Shown here: positions 1 to 9,929 of the stretch, in pieces | Layout of the letters: the number at the start of each line of letters is the position of its first letter | How positions within the stretch are numbered: position 1 is the first letter of the stretch | Origin: Neorhizobium lilium | GTDB taxonomy: Bacteria > Pseudomonadota > Alphaproteobacteria > Rhizobiales > Rhizobiaceae | DNA length: 64,000 nucleotides | Direction of reading: 5' to 3' | Assembly (NCBI RefSeq): GCF_004053875.1 | Contig: NZ_SBIP01000005.1 | Coordinates: forward strand, 186,001 to 250,000 | Notes under the pieces: generated by a model | What the model was told of the DNA's origin: nothing | The model's database searches: none | The model's input: only the letters and a program-made list of their open reading frames with translations | Program-made: the position numbers and the translations under genes

Positions 1-1028
1 CGGAAGGTGTCGAAGCGCCTCCAGGTCTGGTAGCGCTCCAGCACGTTGAGCGCGCCGATATCCAGACCCAGCCGGTCTGCTTCTACCACGGTTTCCGCCA
101 GCGCCGCGACATCCTTGAAGCCGAGGTTGAGGCCTTGGCCCGAAATCGGGTGAATTCCGTGCGCAGCGTCTCCCGCCAATGCCAGGCGAGGGGCGACGAA
201 GGCGCGCGCCAGGGTCAGCCCGAGCGGGAAGGCGCGCTTGGAGCCGACAACGCGCAGGTCCCCCAGCCTGTTGCCGAAACGGCGCTGCAACTCCTCCTCG
301 AAGACAAGATCGTCGGATGCCACCAGCCGGTCTGCGTCTGCGGTCCGTTCCGTCCAGACGAGCGAGGAACGGTTGTCGGTCAGCGGCAGGATGGCGAAGG
401 GGCCGGAGGGCAGGAAATGCTCTTCCGCAACGCCGTCATGCGGCCGCTCATGCGCTACGGTGGTGACGATGCCGGACTGGCCGTAATTCCAGGTGACCGT
501 GCGGATGCCCGCCAGGTCACGAAGTTTCGATCGAACCCCGTCGCAGGCGACCAGAAGCCGCGTCTCGATGGTTGAACCGTCCGAAAGCGAGACAGTGGAG
601 CGGGTGCTGCCCGTCTGGAAGGCTGTGGCCGAGAGGCCATGGCGGATGGCGATGCCGAGCCGCTCGGCTGCGCCGCGCAGGGCGCGGACCATGTCCACGT
701 TCATCACCATATGCGCGAAAGGCTGGCCTTCCTCCGCTTCGCCGCCAAAGGTCAGGAAGACCGGCCGCACCGGATCCGAAGTCCGGCTGTCCGTAACGAT
801 CATCCTGTTGATCGGCTGTGCATTGGCCGCAATCTCGTCCCAGACGCCGAGGACGCTAAGCATGCGGCTTGCCGCCGCGATAATGGCGGAGGCGCGCTCG
901 TCCTTCTCCCAGACACCGGCAGGCGCAGCTTCCACGACCTCCACCTGCAGATGCGGAGCGGCTTGCTTGACCGCGACCGCAGCCGCGAGCCCCACATATC
1001 CGCCCCCTACAACCAGCATGTCCAGCAT
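1..1028 (-). CDS. UbiH/UbiF-type FAD-dependent ubiquinone biosynthesis hydroxylase (partial)
   Basis: The reading frame starts at 1028 on the minus strand (MLDMLVVGGGYVGLAA) and runs off the left window edge, so the C-terminus is missing. The N-terminus carries a GxGxxG-type dinucleotide-binding loop (VVGGGYVGLAAA) for FAD, and close to the window edge the second FAD motif of the family, GDAAHGIHPISGQGLNLG, is intact. These two motifs are typical of class A flavin monooxygenases of the UbiH/UbiF/COQ6 group, which hydroxylate the aromatic ring of ubiquinone precursors at the inner membrane. It is divergent from tesB, with about 90 bp between the starts. Which ring position it hydroxylates cannot be told from sequence. 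Confidence 0.85.
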   Translation of the reverse strand, partial: MLDMLVVGGGYVGLAAAVAVKQAAPHLQVEVVEAAPAGVWEKDERASAIIAAASRMLSVLGVWDEIAANAQPINRMIVTDSRTSDPVRPVFLTFGGEAEEGQPFAHMVMNVDMVRALRGAAERLGIAIRHGLSATAFQTGSTRSTVSLSDGSTIETRLLVACDGVRSKLRDLAGIRTVTWNYGQSGIVTTVAHERPHDGVAEEHFLPSGPFAILPLTDNRSSLVWTERTADADRLVASDDLVFEEELQRRFGNRLGDLRVVGSKRAFPLGLTLARAFVAPRLALAGDAAHGIHPISGQGLNLGFKDVAALAETVVEADRLGLDIGALNVLERYQTWRRFDTF

Positions 1029-1115
1029 ATGCCTAAGCTCCCGTGAGACTTGAGAATGTCAGGTCACCCATATAGATCATCCAGCACCCGCTTCCTATCA
1101 CCGGAGTTCGTCATA

Positions 1116-2003
1116 ATGTCGCGCCCGCCCGAATCTTCAACGGCCATGGAAGACTTGCTTGCGATCCTCGATCTCGAAAAGCTCGAGGAAAACCTCTATC
1201 GCGGCACCAGTTCGCAGGTTGGTTGGCAGAGGGTCTTCGGCGGACAGGTGGTGGCGCAGGCGCTCGTCGCGGCACAGCGGACCGTGGATCCGAACCGCTT
1301 CGTGCATTCGCTGCACGCCTATTTCGTCCGCCCCGGAGACCCTTCGGTGCCGATCCTTTATCAGGTGGATCACATTCGGGATGGGTCGAGCTTTACCACC
1401 CGTCAGGTGCTCGCCATCCAGCACGGCAAGGCGATTTTCACTTTGTCCGCCTCTTTCCAGGTGGAAGAGGAAGGCTATGACCACCAGATTGCCATGCCCA
1501 ATGTGACCGCTCCCGAAAAGCTGATGAGCGAACAGGAGTTCAAACAAGCTTTTCTGCAGCAGGCGCCTGAGGCCGTGCGTCGTTATTTCATGCGAGAGCG
1601 CCCGGTTGAAATGCGCCCGACCTCGCTTGTGCATTACATGACGAAGGACAAGCTGGAGCCGCGGCAGGATGTCTGGGTGCGCACGCTGGGTGAGGTGCCT
1701 GGCGACCGGCATATCCAGGCGGCGGTGCTCGCCTATATCTCCGACATGACGCTGCTCGACGCTTCGCTGTACCCGCACGGGACCTCGATCTTCGACCCGT
1801 CGATACAGGCTGCCAGCCTCGACCACGCAATGTGGTTTCATCGCCCGGCCGATCTGGCCGATTGGCTTCTCTACACCCAGGACAGTCCAAGTGCGTCCGG
1901 ATCTCGCGGCATGACCCGCGGAAGCATCTATTCCCGTGCTGGAGAGCTTATCGCCTCGGTCGCCCAGGAGGGTCTGATTCGTAAAAAGGCAGATGAACGA
2001 TAA
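1116..2003 (+). CDS. tesB: Acyl-CoA thioesterase II
   Basis: TesB hydrolyses medium- and long-chain acyl-CoA to free fatty acid and CoA. The protein shows the family's opening (LEKLEENLYRG), the core block VFGGQVVAQALVAA, HSLHAYFVRPGD, and a C-terminal half with LDHAMWFHRP, giving the expected double hot-dog architecture. I chose the ATG at 1116 because a GGAG lies about 9 bases upstream and the resulting 295 residues fit the usual length of about 286-290; an upstream in-frame start at 1050 would add 22 unrelated residues. The gene is transcribed away from the ubiH-like gene and is closed by an intrinsic terminator just downstream. Confidence 0.93.
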   Translation: MSRPPESSTAMEDLLAILDLEKLEENLYRGTSSQVGWQRVFGGQVVAQALVAAQRTVDPNRFVHSLHAYFVRPGDPSVPILYQVDHIRDGSSFTTRQVLAIQHGKAIFTLSASFQVEEEGYDHQIAMPNVTAPEKLMSEQEFKQAFLQQAPEAVRRYFMRERPVEMRPTSLVHYMTKDKLEPRQDVWVRTLGEVPGDRHIQAAVLAYISDMTLLDASLYPHGTSIFDPSIQAASLDHAMWFHRPADLADWLLYTQDSPSASGSRGMTRGSIYSRAGELIASVAQEGLIRKKADER

Positions 2004-2007
2004 TTGT

Positions 2008-2025
2008 GCAAAAATTTCAATTTGC
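2008..2025. promoter_or_regulatory. Possible NtrC-type enhancer dyad upstream of glnK
   Basis: GCAAA (2008-2012) and TTTGC (2021-2025) form an imperfect dyad about 100-115 bases upstream of the sigma-54-type promoter of glnK, which is where NtrC sites normally lie. The match to the NtrC consensus is partial, so this is a positional inference only. Confidence 0.25.
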
Positions 2026-2046
2026 CCTTTATTTATTCATTTAAGG

Positions 2047-2068
2047 CGGGCCTTGGTGCCCGTTTTTT
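2047..2068 (+). terminator. Intrinsic terminator after tesB
   Basis: CGGGC (2047-2051) pairs with GCCCG (2058-2062) around a six-base loop and is followed directly by six T residues. It lies 44 bases after the tesB stop codon and ahead of the glnK promoter. Confidence 0.8.
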
Positions 2069-2122
2069 GATGCCTATCAGTTAAATCTTTTGTTTTCAGG
2101 GAGTTGCGGCGTTCATCCAATC

Positions 2123-2560
<438 letters not shown>

Positions 2561-2588
2561 GCACGGCTGACAGGGGAGTCTTCAAACT

Positions 2589-4013
2589 ATGCAATCCACT
2601 AAATTTTCCACTCTGGGACGGATCGGCGCCGCTGCTGCGGCCCTGCTCGCGCCCGTTGCCGCCTTTGCGCAGGATGCTGCCGCACCGGCGGCCGCGGCTG
2701 CAGCCCCGGCCATGACCATGGACAAGGGCGACAACACCTGGATGATGGTTTCCACCGTCCTCGTGCTGTTCATGACCATTCCCGGACTGGCCCTCTTCTA
2801 TGGCGGTCTCGTGCGCGCCAAGAACATGCTCTCCGTGCTGATGCAGGTCTTCATGATCACCTGCGTCGTGATGATCATCTGGGTTACCTACGGCTATTCG
2901 CTCGCCTTCACCGACGGCGGCTCGCTGAACAGCTTCGTCGGCGGCCTATCCAAGATGTTCCTGGCCGGCGTCAACACCACGAGCCTTGCCGAAAGCTTTA
3001 CCAAGGGCGTGGCCATTCCCGAACTCACCTTCATCTGCTTCCAGATGACCTTCGCCTGCATCACGCCGGCCCTGATCGTCGGCGCCTTCGCCGAACGCAT
3101 CAAGTTCTCGGCGGTCATGCTGTTCGTCATCCTGTGGGTTACCTTCGTCTACTTCCCGATGGCTCACATGGTCTGGTTCTGGGGCGGCCCGAGCGCTTAT
3201 AGCGGTCCGAGCGGCCTGATCTTCTCCTACGGCGCGATCGACTTCGCCGGCGGCACAGTTGTTCACATCAATGCCGGTATTGCGGGCCTTGTCGGCGCGA
3301 TCATGCTGGGCAAGCGCACCGGCTACAAGAAGGACATCATGGCGCCCCACTCCATGACGCTGACCATGGTCGGCGCTTCCATGCTGTGGGTCGGCTGGTT
3401 CGGCTTCAACGCCGGATCGAACCTCGAAGCGAATTCCTATGCTTCGCTGGCGATGATCAACACCTTCGTCGCAACCGCCGCCGCCGCCGTCGCATGGTGC
3501 CTGGTCGAGACCTTCTCTCGTGGCAAGGCCTCCATGCTCGGCGCCGCCTCGGGTGCCGTTGCCGGCCTGGTTGCCGTCACTCCGGCTGCCGGCTTTGCCG
3601 GTCCGATGGGCTCGATCGTTCTTGGCCTCATCGTTTCCCCGGTCTGCTATTTCTTCGTGGACGTCGTGAAGAACAAGTTCAACTATGACGACTCGCTCGA
3701 TGTCTTCGGCATCCATTGCGTTGGCGGCATCATCGGCGCCCTCGGCACCGGCATCCTCGTCAACCCGGCTCTGGGCGGTGCGGGCATCGTCGATTACTCG
3801 ACACCGGACTTCGCGGCTTCCTATGCCGGCACTGCAACCCAGGTCTGGGCGCAGGCCAAGGGCGTCCTGACCACCATCCTATGGTCGGGCATCGGTTCGG
3901 CGATCCTCTACAAGGTCGTCGATGTCATCGTCGGTCTGCGTGTCACGGTTGAGGCCGAGCGCGAAGGCCTCGATCTGGCAACCCACGGCGAAGCCGCCTA
4001 TCACTCCTCGTAA
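2589..4013 (+). CDS. amtB: Ammonium transporter AmtB
   Basis: A 474-residue ammonium channel of the Amt/Rh family, acting as a trimer in the inner membrane and gated by GlnK. The first roughly 25 residues are a cleavable-type signal peptide ending near AFAQ, followed by an Ala-rich linker and eleven expected hydrophobic spans. Pore-lining residues are recognisable: the first histidine of the twin-His pair in FPMAHMVWFWGG and the second in DVFGIHCVGG. A GGGGAG ribosome binding site precedes ATG 2589. It is cotranscribed with glnK and followed by a strong terminator. Confidence 0.96.
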   Translation: MQSTKFSTLGRIGAAAAALLAPVAAFAQDAAAPAAAAAAPAMTMDKGDNTWMMVSTVLVLFMTIPGLALFYGGLVRAKNMLSVLMQVFMITCVVMIIWVTYGYSLAFTDGGSLNSFVGGLSKMFLAGVNTTSLAESFTKGVAIPELTFICFQMTFACITPALIVGAFAERIKFSAVMLFVILWVTFVYFPMAHMVWFWGGPSAYSGPSGLIFSYGAIDFAGGTVVHINAGIAGLVGAIMLGKRTGYKKDIMAPHSMTLTMVGASMLWVGWFGFNAGSNLEANSYASLAMINTFVATAAAAVAWCLVETFSRGKASMLGAASGAVAGLVAVTPAAGFAGPMGSIVLGLIVSPVCYFFVDVVKNKFNYDDSLDVFGIHCVGGIIGALGTGILVNPALGGAGIVDYSTPDFAASYAGTATQVWAQAKGVLTTILWSGIGSAILYKVVDVIVGLRVTVEAEREGLDLATHGEAAYHSS

Positions 4014-4060
4014 TAGAGGCGGCGCCCCGGCGCCGTCTTCATGTTCAGGTTGTATCGTGA

Positions 4061-4090
4061 AGCCCGGATTTCGATCCGGGCTTTTCTTTT
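4061..4090 (+). terminator. Intrinsic terminator after amtB
   Basis: AGCCCGGAT (4061-4069) pairs perfectly with ATCCGGGCT (4074-4082) around a TTCG tetraloop and is followed by a T-rich run. It ends the glnK-amtB operon. Confidence 0.9.
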
Positions 4091-4232
4091 GTCAAATGCA
4101 GGGCCTGCTGGGCTCTTGTGGTTAAAGCGGTATTAACCATCGTCACGGTAGTTTTCGATCTGACGTGCGCGAGCAACCGGCAGCTGCCGATTCGCGCCGG
4201 ATCTTGCGTTTCAGAAACGGCGGGCAGACACG

Positions 4233-6917
4233 ATGGGCAGAAGCAGTTCGGCGGCGATGGCACACCATTCGACCCGCTTGGCACTCACCGCGTTTCTCTG
4301 GCGCCAGGCGCTTGCGCTTGGAGGCTTCGCCGTCTTCATCGCCCTTGCGCTTGCCGTTGCGGCCCTGGCGACCTGGAATGTCGCCGATCCCAGCTTTTCC
4401 TATGCCACAGACAATCCGCCGACCAATATTCTCGGCCATCCCGGAGCCGTCTTCGCAGACCTGGTGATGCAGTTCCTGGGGCTTGCCAGCGTTTTTGCGC
4501 TTCTGCCGGTGCTGGCGCTATCCCTGGCGCTGATTGCCGGGCGCCGCTATGACCGTATTCCGGCCCGGCTTGCGGCCTGGGGCGGCGGCACTTTGCTGGC
4601 CTCGGCAACCTTGGGATGCTTTCCTGCCCCGCAAACCTGGCCGATTCCCAACGGTATCGGCGGCGTCATAGGCGATATGATCCTGCGGTTTCCGGCGCTC
4701 TTCGTCGGCGCCTATCCGACCGGCATCGTTGCTATGGTGCTGGGCTGCATCTTCACCATCCCTTGCGTCTGGCTGATGCTGTTTGCATCGGGTCTCGTGG
4801 GGGAAGCTTTTCAGGACGAGTCCGAGGATGACGACCAGCCGGTCGCAGCGGCAAAGGGGCGCTCACGGCGCGACGAGGTCGAGGAAGAGGACGACGAGGA
4901 CGGGCTACTCGCCCGTCTGTCCAACCTCCTGGCATTCGGTGCCATCACCCATTACTGGTATATCGCTCAGGCGCGTATGCGCCGGCTTGCGGGCATCAAG
5001 CCGCAGGCCCGGATCGGTTTCGACCAGCCCTATGATTTCAACGACGACGAATTCGGCACGCTGAACGAGCCGTCGCGTCCCAAGGCCGCGCCTTCGGGCC
5101 GGCGTATGGAACCCTCGCTCGATGGGCCGGCCGAGCAGCCTGTCGCGTCGCGCCGTGTCGTTGCGGCACCGCCTATCGCCGGCGGCGACTTCGACGATGA
5201 CGATCCGCCCTTTGACATGGAGCGCCCGGCTGGAATTCTATCCGACGACGACGAGGATGCCCCCTTCGTCACCTCCCGTGTTCCGCCGTCTGCCGGTGGC
5301 GCCCGTAGCCAGCCGCGGGTGATACCAGCTGCCGCGCCGCCCAAGCCCAGCGCCCGCGTCGCCCGCGATGCACAGACTTCTCTGCTGTCGCCGGATGGCT
5401 TCCAGCTTCCGCCCATCCATTTGCTTGCCGAGCCGAAAGCGGTGGCGCGCGACACCTCGCTTTCCGCCGACGCACTGGAACAGAACGCCCGCATGCTCGA
5501 GGGCGTGCTGGAAGACTTCGGCGTCAAGGGCGAGATCATTCATGTTCGTCCGGGCCCGGTTGTCACGCTTTACGAACTGGAGCCGGCGCCGGGCATCAAG
5601 TCCTCCCGCGTCATCGGCCTTGCCGACGACATCGCCCGCTCGATGAGCGCGATCGCAGCCCGTGTCGCGGTCGTGCCGGGGCGCAATGCGATCGGCATCG
5701 AACTTCCGAACCGGACGCGCGAAACGGTCTATCTGCGCGAGATGATCGGCTCCAAGGATTTCGAAGGCAGCAAAGCCAAGCTCGCCATGGCGCTCGGCAA
5801 GACGATCGGCGGCGAGCCCGTGGTCGCAGACCTTGCCAAAATGCCTCATCTTCTCGTTGCCGGTACGACCGGTTCGGGCAAGTCGGTCGCCATCAACACC
5901 ATGATCCTGTCGCTTCTCTACCGCTACACGCCGGAGAAGTGCCGCTTGATCATGATCGACCCGAAAATGCTCGAACTCTCCGTCTATGACGGCATTCCGC
6001 ATCTGCTTTCGCCTGTCGTCACCGATCCCAAGAAGGCGGTGGTGGCGCTGAAGTGGACCGTGCGCGAGATGGAAGAGCGCTACAAGAAGATGTCGAAGAT
6101 CGGCGTGCGCAATATCGACGGCTTCAACAGCCGCGTGGAGCAGGCGATCGAACGGGGCGAGGTGCTGACCCGTACCGTACAGACCGGTTTCGACCGCCAG
6201 ACCGGCGAGGCGGTCTACGAGACGGAGGAGTTCGACCTCCAGCCGATCCCCTATATCGTCGTCATCATCGACGAAATGGCCGACCTGATGATGGTCGCCG
6301 GCAAGGATATCGAAGGCGCCGTCCAGCGTCTGGCGCAGATGGCGCGCGCGGCCGGTATCCATGTCATCATGGCGACGCAGCGCCCTTCGGTCGATGTCAT
6401 CACCGGCACGATCAAGGCCAATTTCCCGACCCGCATCTCCTTCCAGGTCACCTCGAAGATCGACAGCCGCACTATCCTTGGCGAGCAGGGTGCGGAACAG
6501 CTGCTCGGCATGGGGGACATGCTCTACATGGCCGGCGGCGGGCGCATCCAGCGCGTCCACGGACCCTTCGTCTCGGATATCGAAGTGGAGGAGATCGTCG
6601 CCTACTTGAAAACTCAGGGGTCGCCCCAATATCTCGAAGCGATCACGGCCGATGAAGACGAGGATGGCGACGGCGCCGGACCGGCAGGAACCGTCAACCT
6701 CTCGGATTCGGAAGACCCATACGATCAGGCAGTGGCGATCGTGCTGCGCGACGGCAAGGCATCCACGTCCTATATCCAGCGCCGTCTCGGCATAGGCTAC
6801 AATCGTGCAGCCTCGCTGATCGAACGCATGGAGAAGGAAGGGCTGATCGGGCCTGCCAACCATGCGGGAAAGCGCGAAATCCTCGTGCCGACCGAGGCGG
6901 ATGTTCTGGAACGGTAA
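4233..6917 (+). CDS. ftsK: DNA translocase FtsK
   Basis: FtsK pumps chromosomal DNA across the closing septum and couples segregation to division. The 894-residue protein has an N-terminal membrane domain with about four hydrophobic spans (residues ~25-190), a long acidic, Asp/Glu- and Pro-rich linker (~200-400), and a C-terminal motor. The Walker A GTTGSGKS is at about 544-551 and the Walker [14 protein letters not shown] at about 674-686. The winged-helix gamma domain that reads KOPS sites occupies the last 70 residues ([20 protein letters not shown]). The start at 4233 keeps the first membrane span intact; the upstream purine-rich sequence is weak. A lolA-like gene follows on the same strand. 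Confidence 0.95.
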   Translation: MGRSSSAAMAHHSTRLALTAFLWRQALALGGFAVFIALALAVAALATWNVADPSFSYATDNPPTNILGHPGAVFADLVMQFLGLASVFALLPVLALSLALIAGRRYDRIPARLAAWGGGTLLASATLGCFPAPQTWPIPNGIGGVIGDMILRFPALFVGAYPTGIVAMVLGCIFTIPCVWLMLFASGLVGEAFQDESEDDDQPVAAAKGRSRRDEVEEEDDEDGLLARLSNLLAFGAITHYWYIAQARMRRLAGIKPQARIGFDQPYDFNDDEFGTLNEPSRPKAAPSGRRMEPSLDGPAEQPVASRRVVAAPPIAGGDFDDDDPPFDMERPAGILSDDDEDAPFVTSRVPPSAGGARSQPRVIPAAAPPKPSARVARDAQTSLLSPDGFQLPPIHLLAEPKAVARDTSLSADALEQNARMLEGVLEDFGVKGEIIHVRPGPVVTLYELEPAPGIKSSRVIGLADDIARSMSAIAARVAVVPGRNAIGIELPNRTRETVYLREMIGSKDFEGSKAKLAMALGKTIGGEPVVADLAKMPHLLVAGTTGSGKSVAINTMILSLLYRYTPEKCRLIMIDPKMLELSVYDGIPHLLSPVVTDPKKAVVALKWTVREMEERYKKMSKIGVRNIDGFNSRVEQAIERGEVLTRTVQTGFDRQTGEAVYETEEFDLQPIPYIVVIIDEMADLMMVAGKDIEGAVQRLAQMARAAGIHVIMATQRPSVDVITGTIKANFPTRISFQVTSKIDSRTILGEQGAEQLLGMGDMLYMAGGGRIQRVHGPFVSDIEVEEIVAYLKTQGSPQYLEAITADEDEDGDGAGPAGTVNLSDSEDPYDQAVAIVLRDGKASTSYIQRRLGIGYNRAASLIERMEKEGLIGPANHAGKREILVPTEADVLER

Positions 6918-6933
6918 GAGCTTCGTGATCGAG

Positions 6934-6960
6934 CGCGGCTGTCATCAAGGCGCCGCGTTT
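6934..6960 (+). terminator. Weak hairpin between ftsK and the lolA-like gene
   Basis: GCGGC and GCCGC pair across a roughly 13-base loop and are followed by GTTTCG. The poor T-run suggests at most partial termination, so ftsK and the next gene may be cotranscribed. Confidence 0.35.
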
Positions 6961-6990
6961 CGTCGTCAAGAAGCAGGGAAGGAGACCTGA

Positions 6991-7638
6991 ATGAAGAACC
7001 AGATACCTACCCTTTCCCTCGCCATTGGGCGCCGGCAGTTTGCGCTGGGCCTCGCAGGTCTTGCTGCGGCGTCGCTGGCGCCGACGCTGGGCCTTGCCCA
7101 GGGCGTCGACGGCGCTGCGGCACAGAAGATCGCCGACCATTTTTCTTCTGTAAAGACCATGATGGGCGAATTCGTGCAGTTCGGCCCGCGCGGCGAGCAG
7201 ACCGGTGGCAAGTTCTTCATCGAGCGCCCCGGCAAGCTGCGTTTCAATTTCGAGGATCCTTCGCCGGTACGCGTGATTGCCGATGGCAACAATGTCGCGA
7301 TCGGCAATACCAAGCTGAAGACCTGGGATCTCTATCCGCTCTCCAAGACGCCGCTCAGCCTGCTCCTGTCGAGCAAGATCGATCTCAGCAACCAGATGGT
7401 CCGCGACGTGAAGCAGGAAAGCGATCTGACGACGATCGTTCTCGGCAACAAGAGCGTGTTCGGCGATTCCACCATTACCATGATGTTCGACTCCAAGACC
7501 TTCGATCTGCGCCAGTGGACGATCACGGATGCGCAGAACAAAGATACGTCGGTGATGGTCTACAATGTCCGGGAGGGCGTGAGCATGGACGGCAAGGTCT
7601 TCGCCATCCCTTACGACGAGATTCGCAAGCCCGGCTGA
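6991..7638 (+). CDS. lolA: LolA-like outer membrane lipoprotein carrier protein
   Basis: A 215-residue periplasmic protein of the LolA fold, expected to shuttle lipoproteins from the inner to the outer membrane. Residues 1-37 form the export signal; it has a twin-arginine pair in GRRQFALGLAGLAAASLAP, so Tat export is possible though not proven. The mature part shows LolA landmarks: a conserved FxQ-type segment (GEFVQFGPRG), GGKFFIERPGKLRFNFEDPSP, and a C-terminal region ending in IPYDEIRKPG. GGAGA precedes the ATG. The ftsK-lolA order is common in proteobacteria, which supports the call. No LolB-like gene is nearby. Confidence 0.82.
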   Translation: MKNQIPTLSLAIGRRQFALGLAGLAAASLAPTLGLAQGVDGAAAQKIADHFSSVKTMMGEFVQFGPRGEQTGGKFFIERPGKLRFNFEDPSPVRVIADGNNVAIGNTKLKTWDLYPLSKTPLSLLLSSKIDLSNQMVRDVKQESDLTTIVLGNKSVFGDSTITMMFDSKTFDLRQWTITDAQNKDTSVMVYNVREGVSMDGKVFAIPYDEIRKPG

Positions 7639-7656
7639 GGATGATGCCGGTCAGGA

Positions 7657-7686
7657 TTGAACTTTTCGCTTCTCATGCGGCATATA
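7657..7686 (+). promoter_or_regulatory. Candidate vegetative promoter of the exonuclease III gene
   Basis: TTGAAC (7657-7662), an 18-base spacer and CATATA (7681-7686) resemble the rhizobial sigma-70 consensus. Transcription would begin near 7692, just ahead of the hairpin at 7698. Confidence 0.45.
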
Positions 7687-7697
7687 GTTTTTTAGAA

Positions 7698-7717
7698 CCT
7701 CGGCGCTACAGCCGAGG
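7698..7717 (+). promoter_or_regulatory. Hairpin covering the ribosome binding site of xthA
   Basis: CCTCGGC (7698-7704) pairs perfectly with GCCGAGG (7711-7717) across a six-base loop. The right arm contains the GAGG that serves as ribosome binding site for the ATG at 7724, so folding would block initiation. Confidence 0.45.
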
Positions 7718-7723
7718 TAAAGC

Positions 7724-8524
7724 ATGACTTTCTCCATAACGACCTGGAACATCAACTCCGTTCGGCTGCGTATGCCGATCGTCGCGCAGTTCCTGGTTCG
7801 TCACAAGCCGGACATTCTCTGCCTGCAGGAAATCAAGTGCCAGGAGCACGAATTTCCCCTGCAGCCGCTGAAGGATCTGGGCTACCAGCACATCATCATT
7901 CACGGCCAGAAGGGCTATCACGGAGTGGCGATCGCTTCGAAGGTGCCGCTTCTTGAGGATCACCGCCAGAACTACTGCGGCGTCGGCGATGCGAGGCATA
8001 TCTCGGCGATTTTCGAGCGTGGTTCGCGGCGCATACGCCTGCACAATTTCTATGTGCCGGCCGGCGGGGACGAACCCGATCGCAGCGTCAATCCGAAGTT
8101 CGGGCACAAGCTCGATTTCGTGGAGGAGATGAAGGCCCTGAAGGCGGACATGCCGGGTGTTTCTTCCATCCTCGTCGGCGACCTGAACATCGCTCCTCTG
8201 GAAAATGACGTCTGGTCGCACAAGCAATTGCTCAAGATCGTCAGCCATACCCCGGTGGAGACGGAAGGCATGAAGGACATCATCGCCAGAGGCGGCTGGC
8301 TGGACCTGATGCGGCACCATACGCCGGAACCCGCCAAGATCTACACCTGGTGGAGCTACAGGGCCAAGGACTGGGAAGCCGCCGATAAAGGACGTCGTCT
8401 CGACCATATCTGGTCGTCGCCGGATCTCGGGCCGTTTCTCGAGCGCATCGACATCCTGAAGGAGGCGCGGGGCTGGAACCAGCCATCGGACCACGTTCCG
8501 GTCACCGCCGTCTTCAAATTCTGA
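7724..8524 (+). CDS. xthA: Exodeoxyribonuclease III
   Basis: A 266-residue member of the exonuclease/endonuclease/phosphatase superfamily that incises abasic sites and degrades one strand of duplex DNA from 3' ends in base-excision repair. Family motifs in order: TTWNINSVR at the N-terminus, the metal-binding glutamate in LCLQEIKCQE (around residue 34), the active-site tyrosine region LHNFYVPAGGD, GDLNIAP, RLDHIWSSPDL, and the C-terminal catalytic SDHVPVTA. Length matches the bacterial enzyme (about 268). The gene stands alone with its own likely promoter and converges on the minus-strand cNMP-binding gene. Confidence 0.94.
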   Translation: MTFSITTWNINSVRLRMPIVAQFLVRHKPDILCLQEIKCQEHEFPLQPLKDLGYQHIIIHGQKGYHGVAIASKVPLLEDHRQNYCGVGDARHISAIFERGSRRIRLHNFYVPAGGDEPDRSVNPKFGHKLDFVEEMKALKADMPGVSSILVGDLNIAPLENDVWSHKQLLKIVSHTPVETEGMKDIIARGGWLDLMRHHTPEPAKIYTWWSYRAKDWEAADKGRRLDHIWSSPDLGPFLERIDILKEARGWNQPSDHVPVTAVFKF

Positions 8525-8547
8525 AGCTGGCTTGAAGATACAGCCGC

Positions 8548-9003
8548 TTATCGGAAGCGGTAGCCCATAGCCGCTGCGGCTTTCGCCAGATTGGAAATGT
8601 TGTCGCGGATGCGGCTTTCGATCAGGCGACCCACCTGCGGATATTCTTCCAGCAGGCGCTGAAAGAGCGAGCGGCTGATCTTCAAGGCTTCAGAGTCCTC
8701 GACCGCGATTGCCGTGAACTTGCGTTCCACCATGGTCACCAGCGCGAGCTCGGAGAGAAGCGTTCCAGGCCCGACCTCTTTTTCGGACCTGACGTTTCCC
8801 TCGCGATCCGTCACGTAAAGCTCAAAACGCCCCTTGGTGACGATGAAGGCTGCTTCGGCCGGCGAGCGCTCCCGGAACAGCTCCTGACCGGCGCCAACAA
8901 CGCGGCGTTCGGCGCCGAACGCGATCAGCCGCAGTTGGTCGGCGTCCAACTCCTTGAAGAGCGGCACCTGCGACAGCAGCCTGATATCGTCATTGAGCGC
9001 CAT
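8548..9003 (-). CDS. Cyclic nucleotide-binding (Crp/Fnr-type) domain protein
   Basis: A 151-residue protein consisting of one cNMP-binding beta-barrel (about residues 14-125) with the hallmark segments FKELDADQLRLIAFGAE, AFIVTKGRFELYV and GTLLSELALV. The phosphate-binding cassette normally carries an arginine in RxA; here VERKFTAIA keeps a basic residue nearby, so nucleotide binding is uncertain. There is no C-terminal helix-turn-helix, so it is not a DNA-binding Crp homologue. It lies 9 bases downstream of an OmpR-type response regulator on the same strand and is probably cotranscribed. Specific function unknown. Confidence 0.8.
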   Translation of the reverse strand: MALNDDIRLLSQVPLFKELDADQLRLIAFGAERRVVGAGQELFRERSPAEAAFIVTKGRFELYVTDREGNVRSEKEVGPGTLLSELALVTMVERKFTAIAVEDSEALKISRSLFQRLLEEYPQVGRLIESRIRDNISNLAKAAAAMGYRFR

Positions 9004-9012
9004 GGGCCTGAC

Positions 9013-9693
9013 TTACGGTACGATCTTGTAGCCGCCGTTCTCCGTGACGAGGATCTCGGCGCTGGATGGGTCGCGCTCGATCTTCTGGCGGAGGCGGTAG
9101 ACATGGGTTTCGAGCGTATGGGTCGTTACGCCGGAGTTATAGCCCCAAACTTCTTCCAGCAGGACATCACGCGTCACTACTTTCTGGCCCGCACGGTAGA
9201 GATAGCGGATAATGGCCGCTTCCTTTTCCGTCAGGCGGATCTTCTTGCCGTCGTCGGTGGTGAGAAGCTTCTGGCTCGGCTTGAAGATATAAGGCCCGAC
9301 CGTGAAGGTGGCGTCCTCGCTCTGCTCGAACTGGCGAAGCTGCGCACGGATGCGGGCGAGCAGCACCGCAAAACGGAAAGGCTTCGTCACATAGTCGTTG
9401 GCGCCGGCTTCCAGCCCAAGAACCGTATCGGAATCGGTATCGTGACCGGTGAGCATGATGATCGGCGCCTTGAAGCCGTTCTTGCGCATGATCTTGACGG
9501 CCTCGCGACCGTCCATGTCCGGCAGGCCGACGTCCATGATCAGGAGATCGACCTGAGCCGTCTTGGTCGTCTGCATGGCCTTTGCCGCATTCGGCTCCTG
9601 AAGGATCGAAAACTCGTCGTAGAACAGAAGCTGTTCCACCAGCGTCTCGCGCAGGTCCTCGTCGTCATCCACCAGGAGTATCGTACGCGCCAT
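9013..9693 (-). CDS. OmpR-family response regulator, CenR-like
   Basis: A two-domain transcription factor: an N-terminal receiver with the acidic pocket at residues 9-11, phosphoacceptor Asp54 (LLIMDVGLPDMDG), conserved Thr in IIMLTGHD and Lys in VTKPF, then a winged-helix DNA-binding domain (KIRLTEKEAAIIRYLYRAG; THTLETHVYRLRQKIE). I used the ATG at 9693 (MARTILLVDDDEDL) because AAAGG lies about 9 bases upstream; a start at 9711 would add six residues. Its sequence resembles CenR, an envelope-integrity regulator of alphaproteobacteria, but I am not certain. No sensor kinase is adjacent, which also fits CenR, whose kinase is encoded elsewhere. Confidence 0.85.
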   Translation of the reverse strand: MARTILLVDDDEDLRETLVEQLLFYDEFSILQEPNAAKAMQTTKTAQVDLLIMDVGLPDMDGREAVKIMRKNGFKAPIIMLTGHDTDSDTVLGLEAGANDYVTKPFRFAVLLARIRAQLRQFEQSEDATFTVGPYIFKPSQKLLTTDDGKKIRLTEKEAAIIRYLYRAGQKVVTRDVLLEEVWGYNSGVTTHTLETHVYRLRQKIERDPSSAEILVTENGGYKIVP

Positions 9694-9929
9694 GCCGTTA
9701 TCGCCTTTCATCTGTCGGTTTCAAGAGCCGAAACCTTGCACTCCTTCGAGCGCGCCAGGGCCTTCGACCTCATGTCTACAACATGGCCTGCGAAATCGAA
9801 ACGGATTTCGAAAAGGTCCCGGTGTCGATCCACGTCTTGCGAAGGCCGCATCGGAATGGCGACGCGGGAACTTCCATCGTGCTATGGAATCAAACAAAAT
9901 CACACTCAAAGCAAAAACATGTGAGGCCA

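Noticed and set aside
5238..6863. A 541-codon antisense frame over ftsK
   Set aside because: Same GC-driven shadow; composition is Asp/Arg/His-rich without domains.
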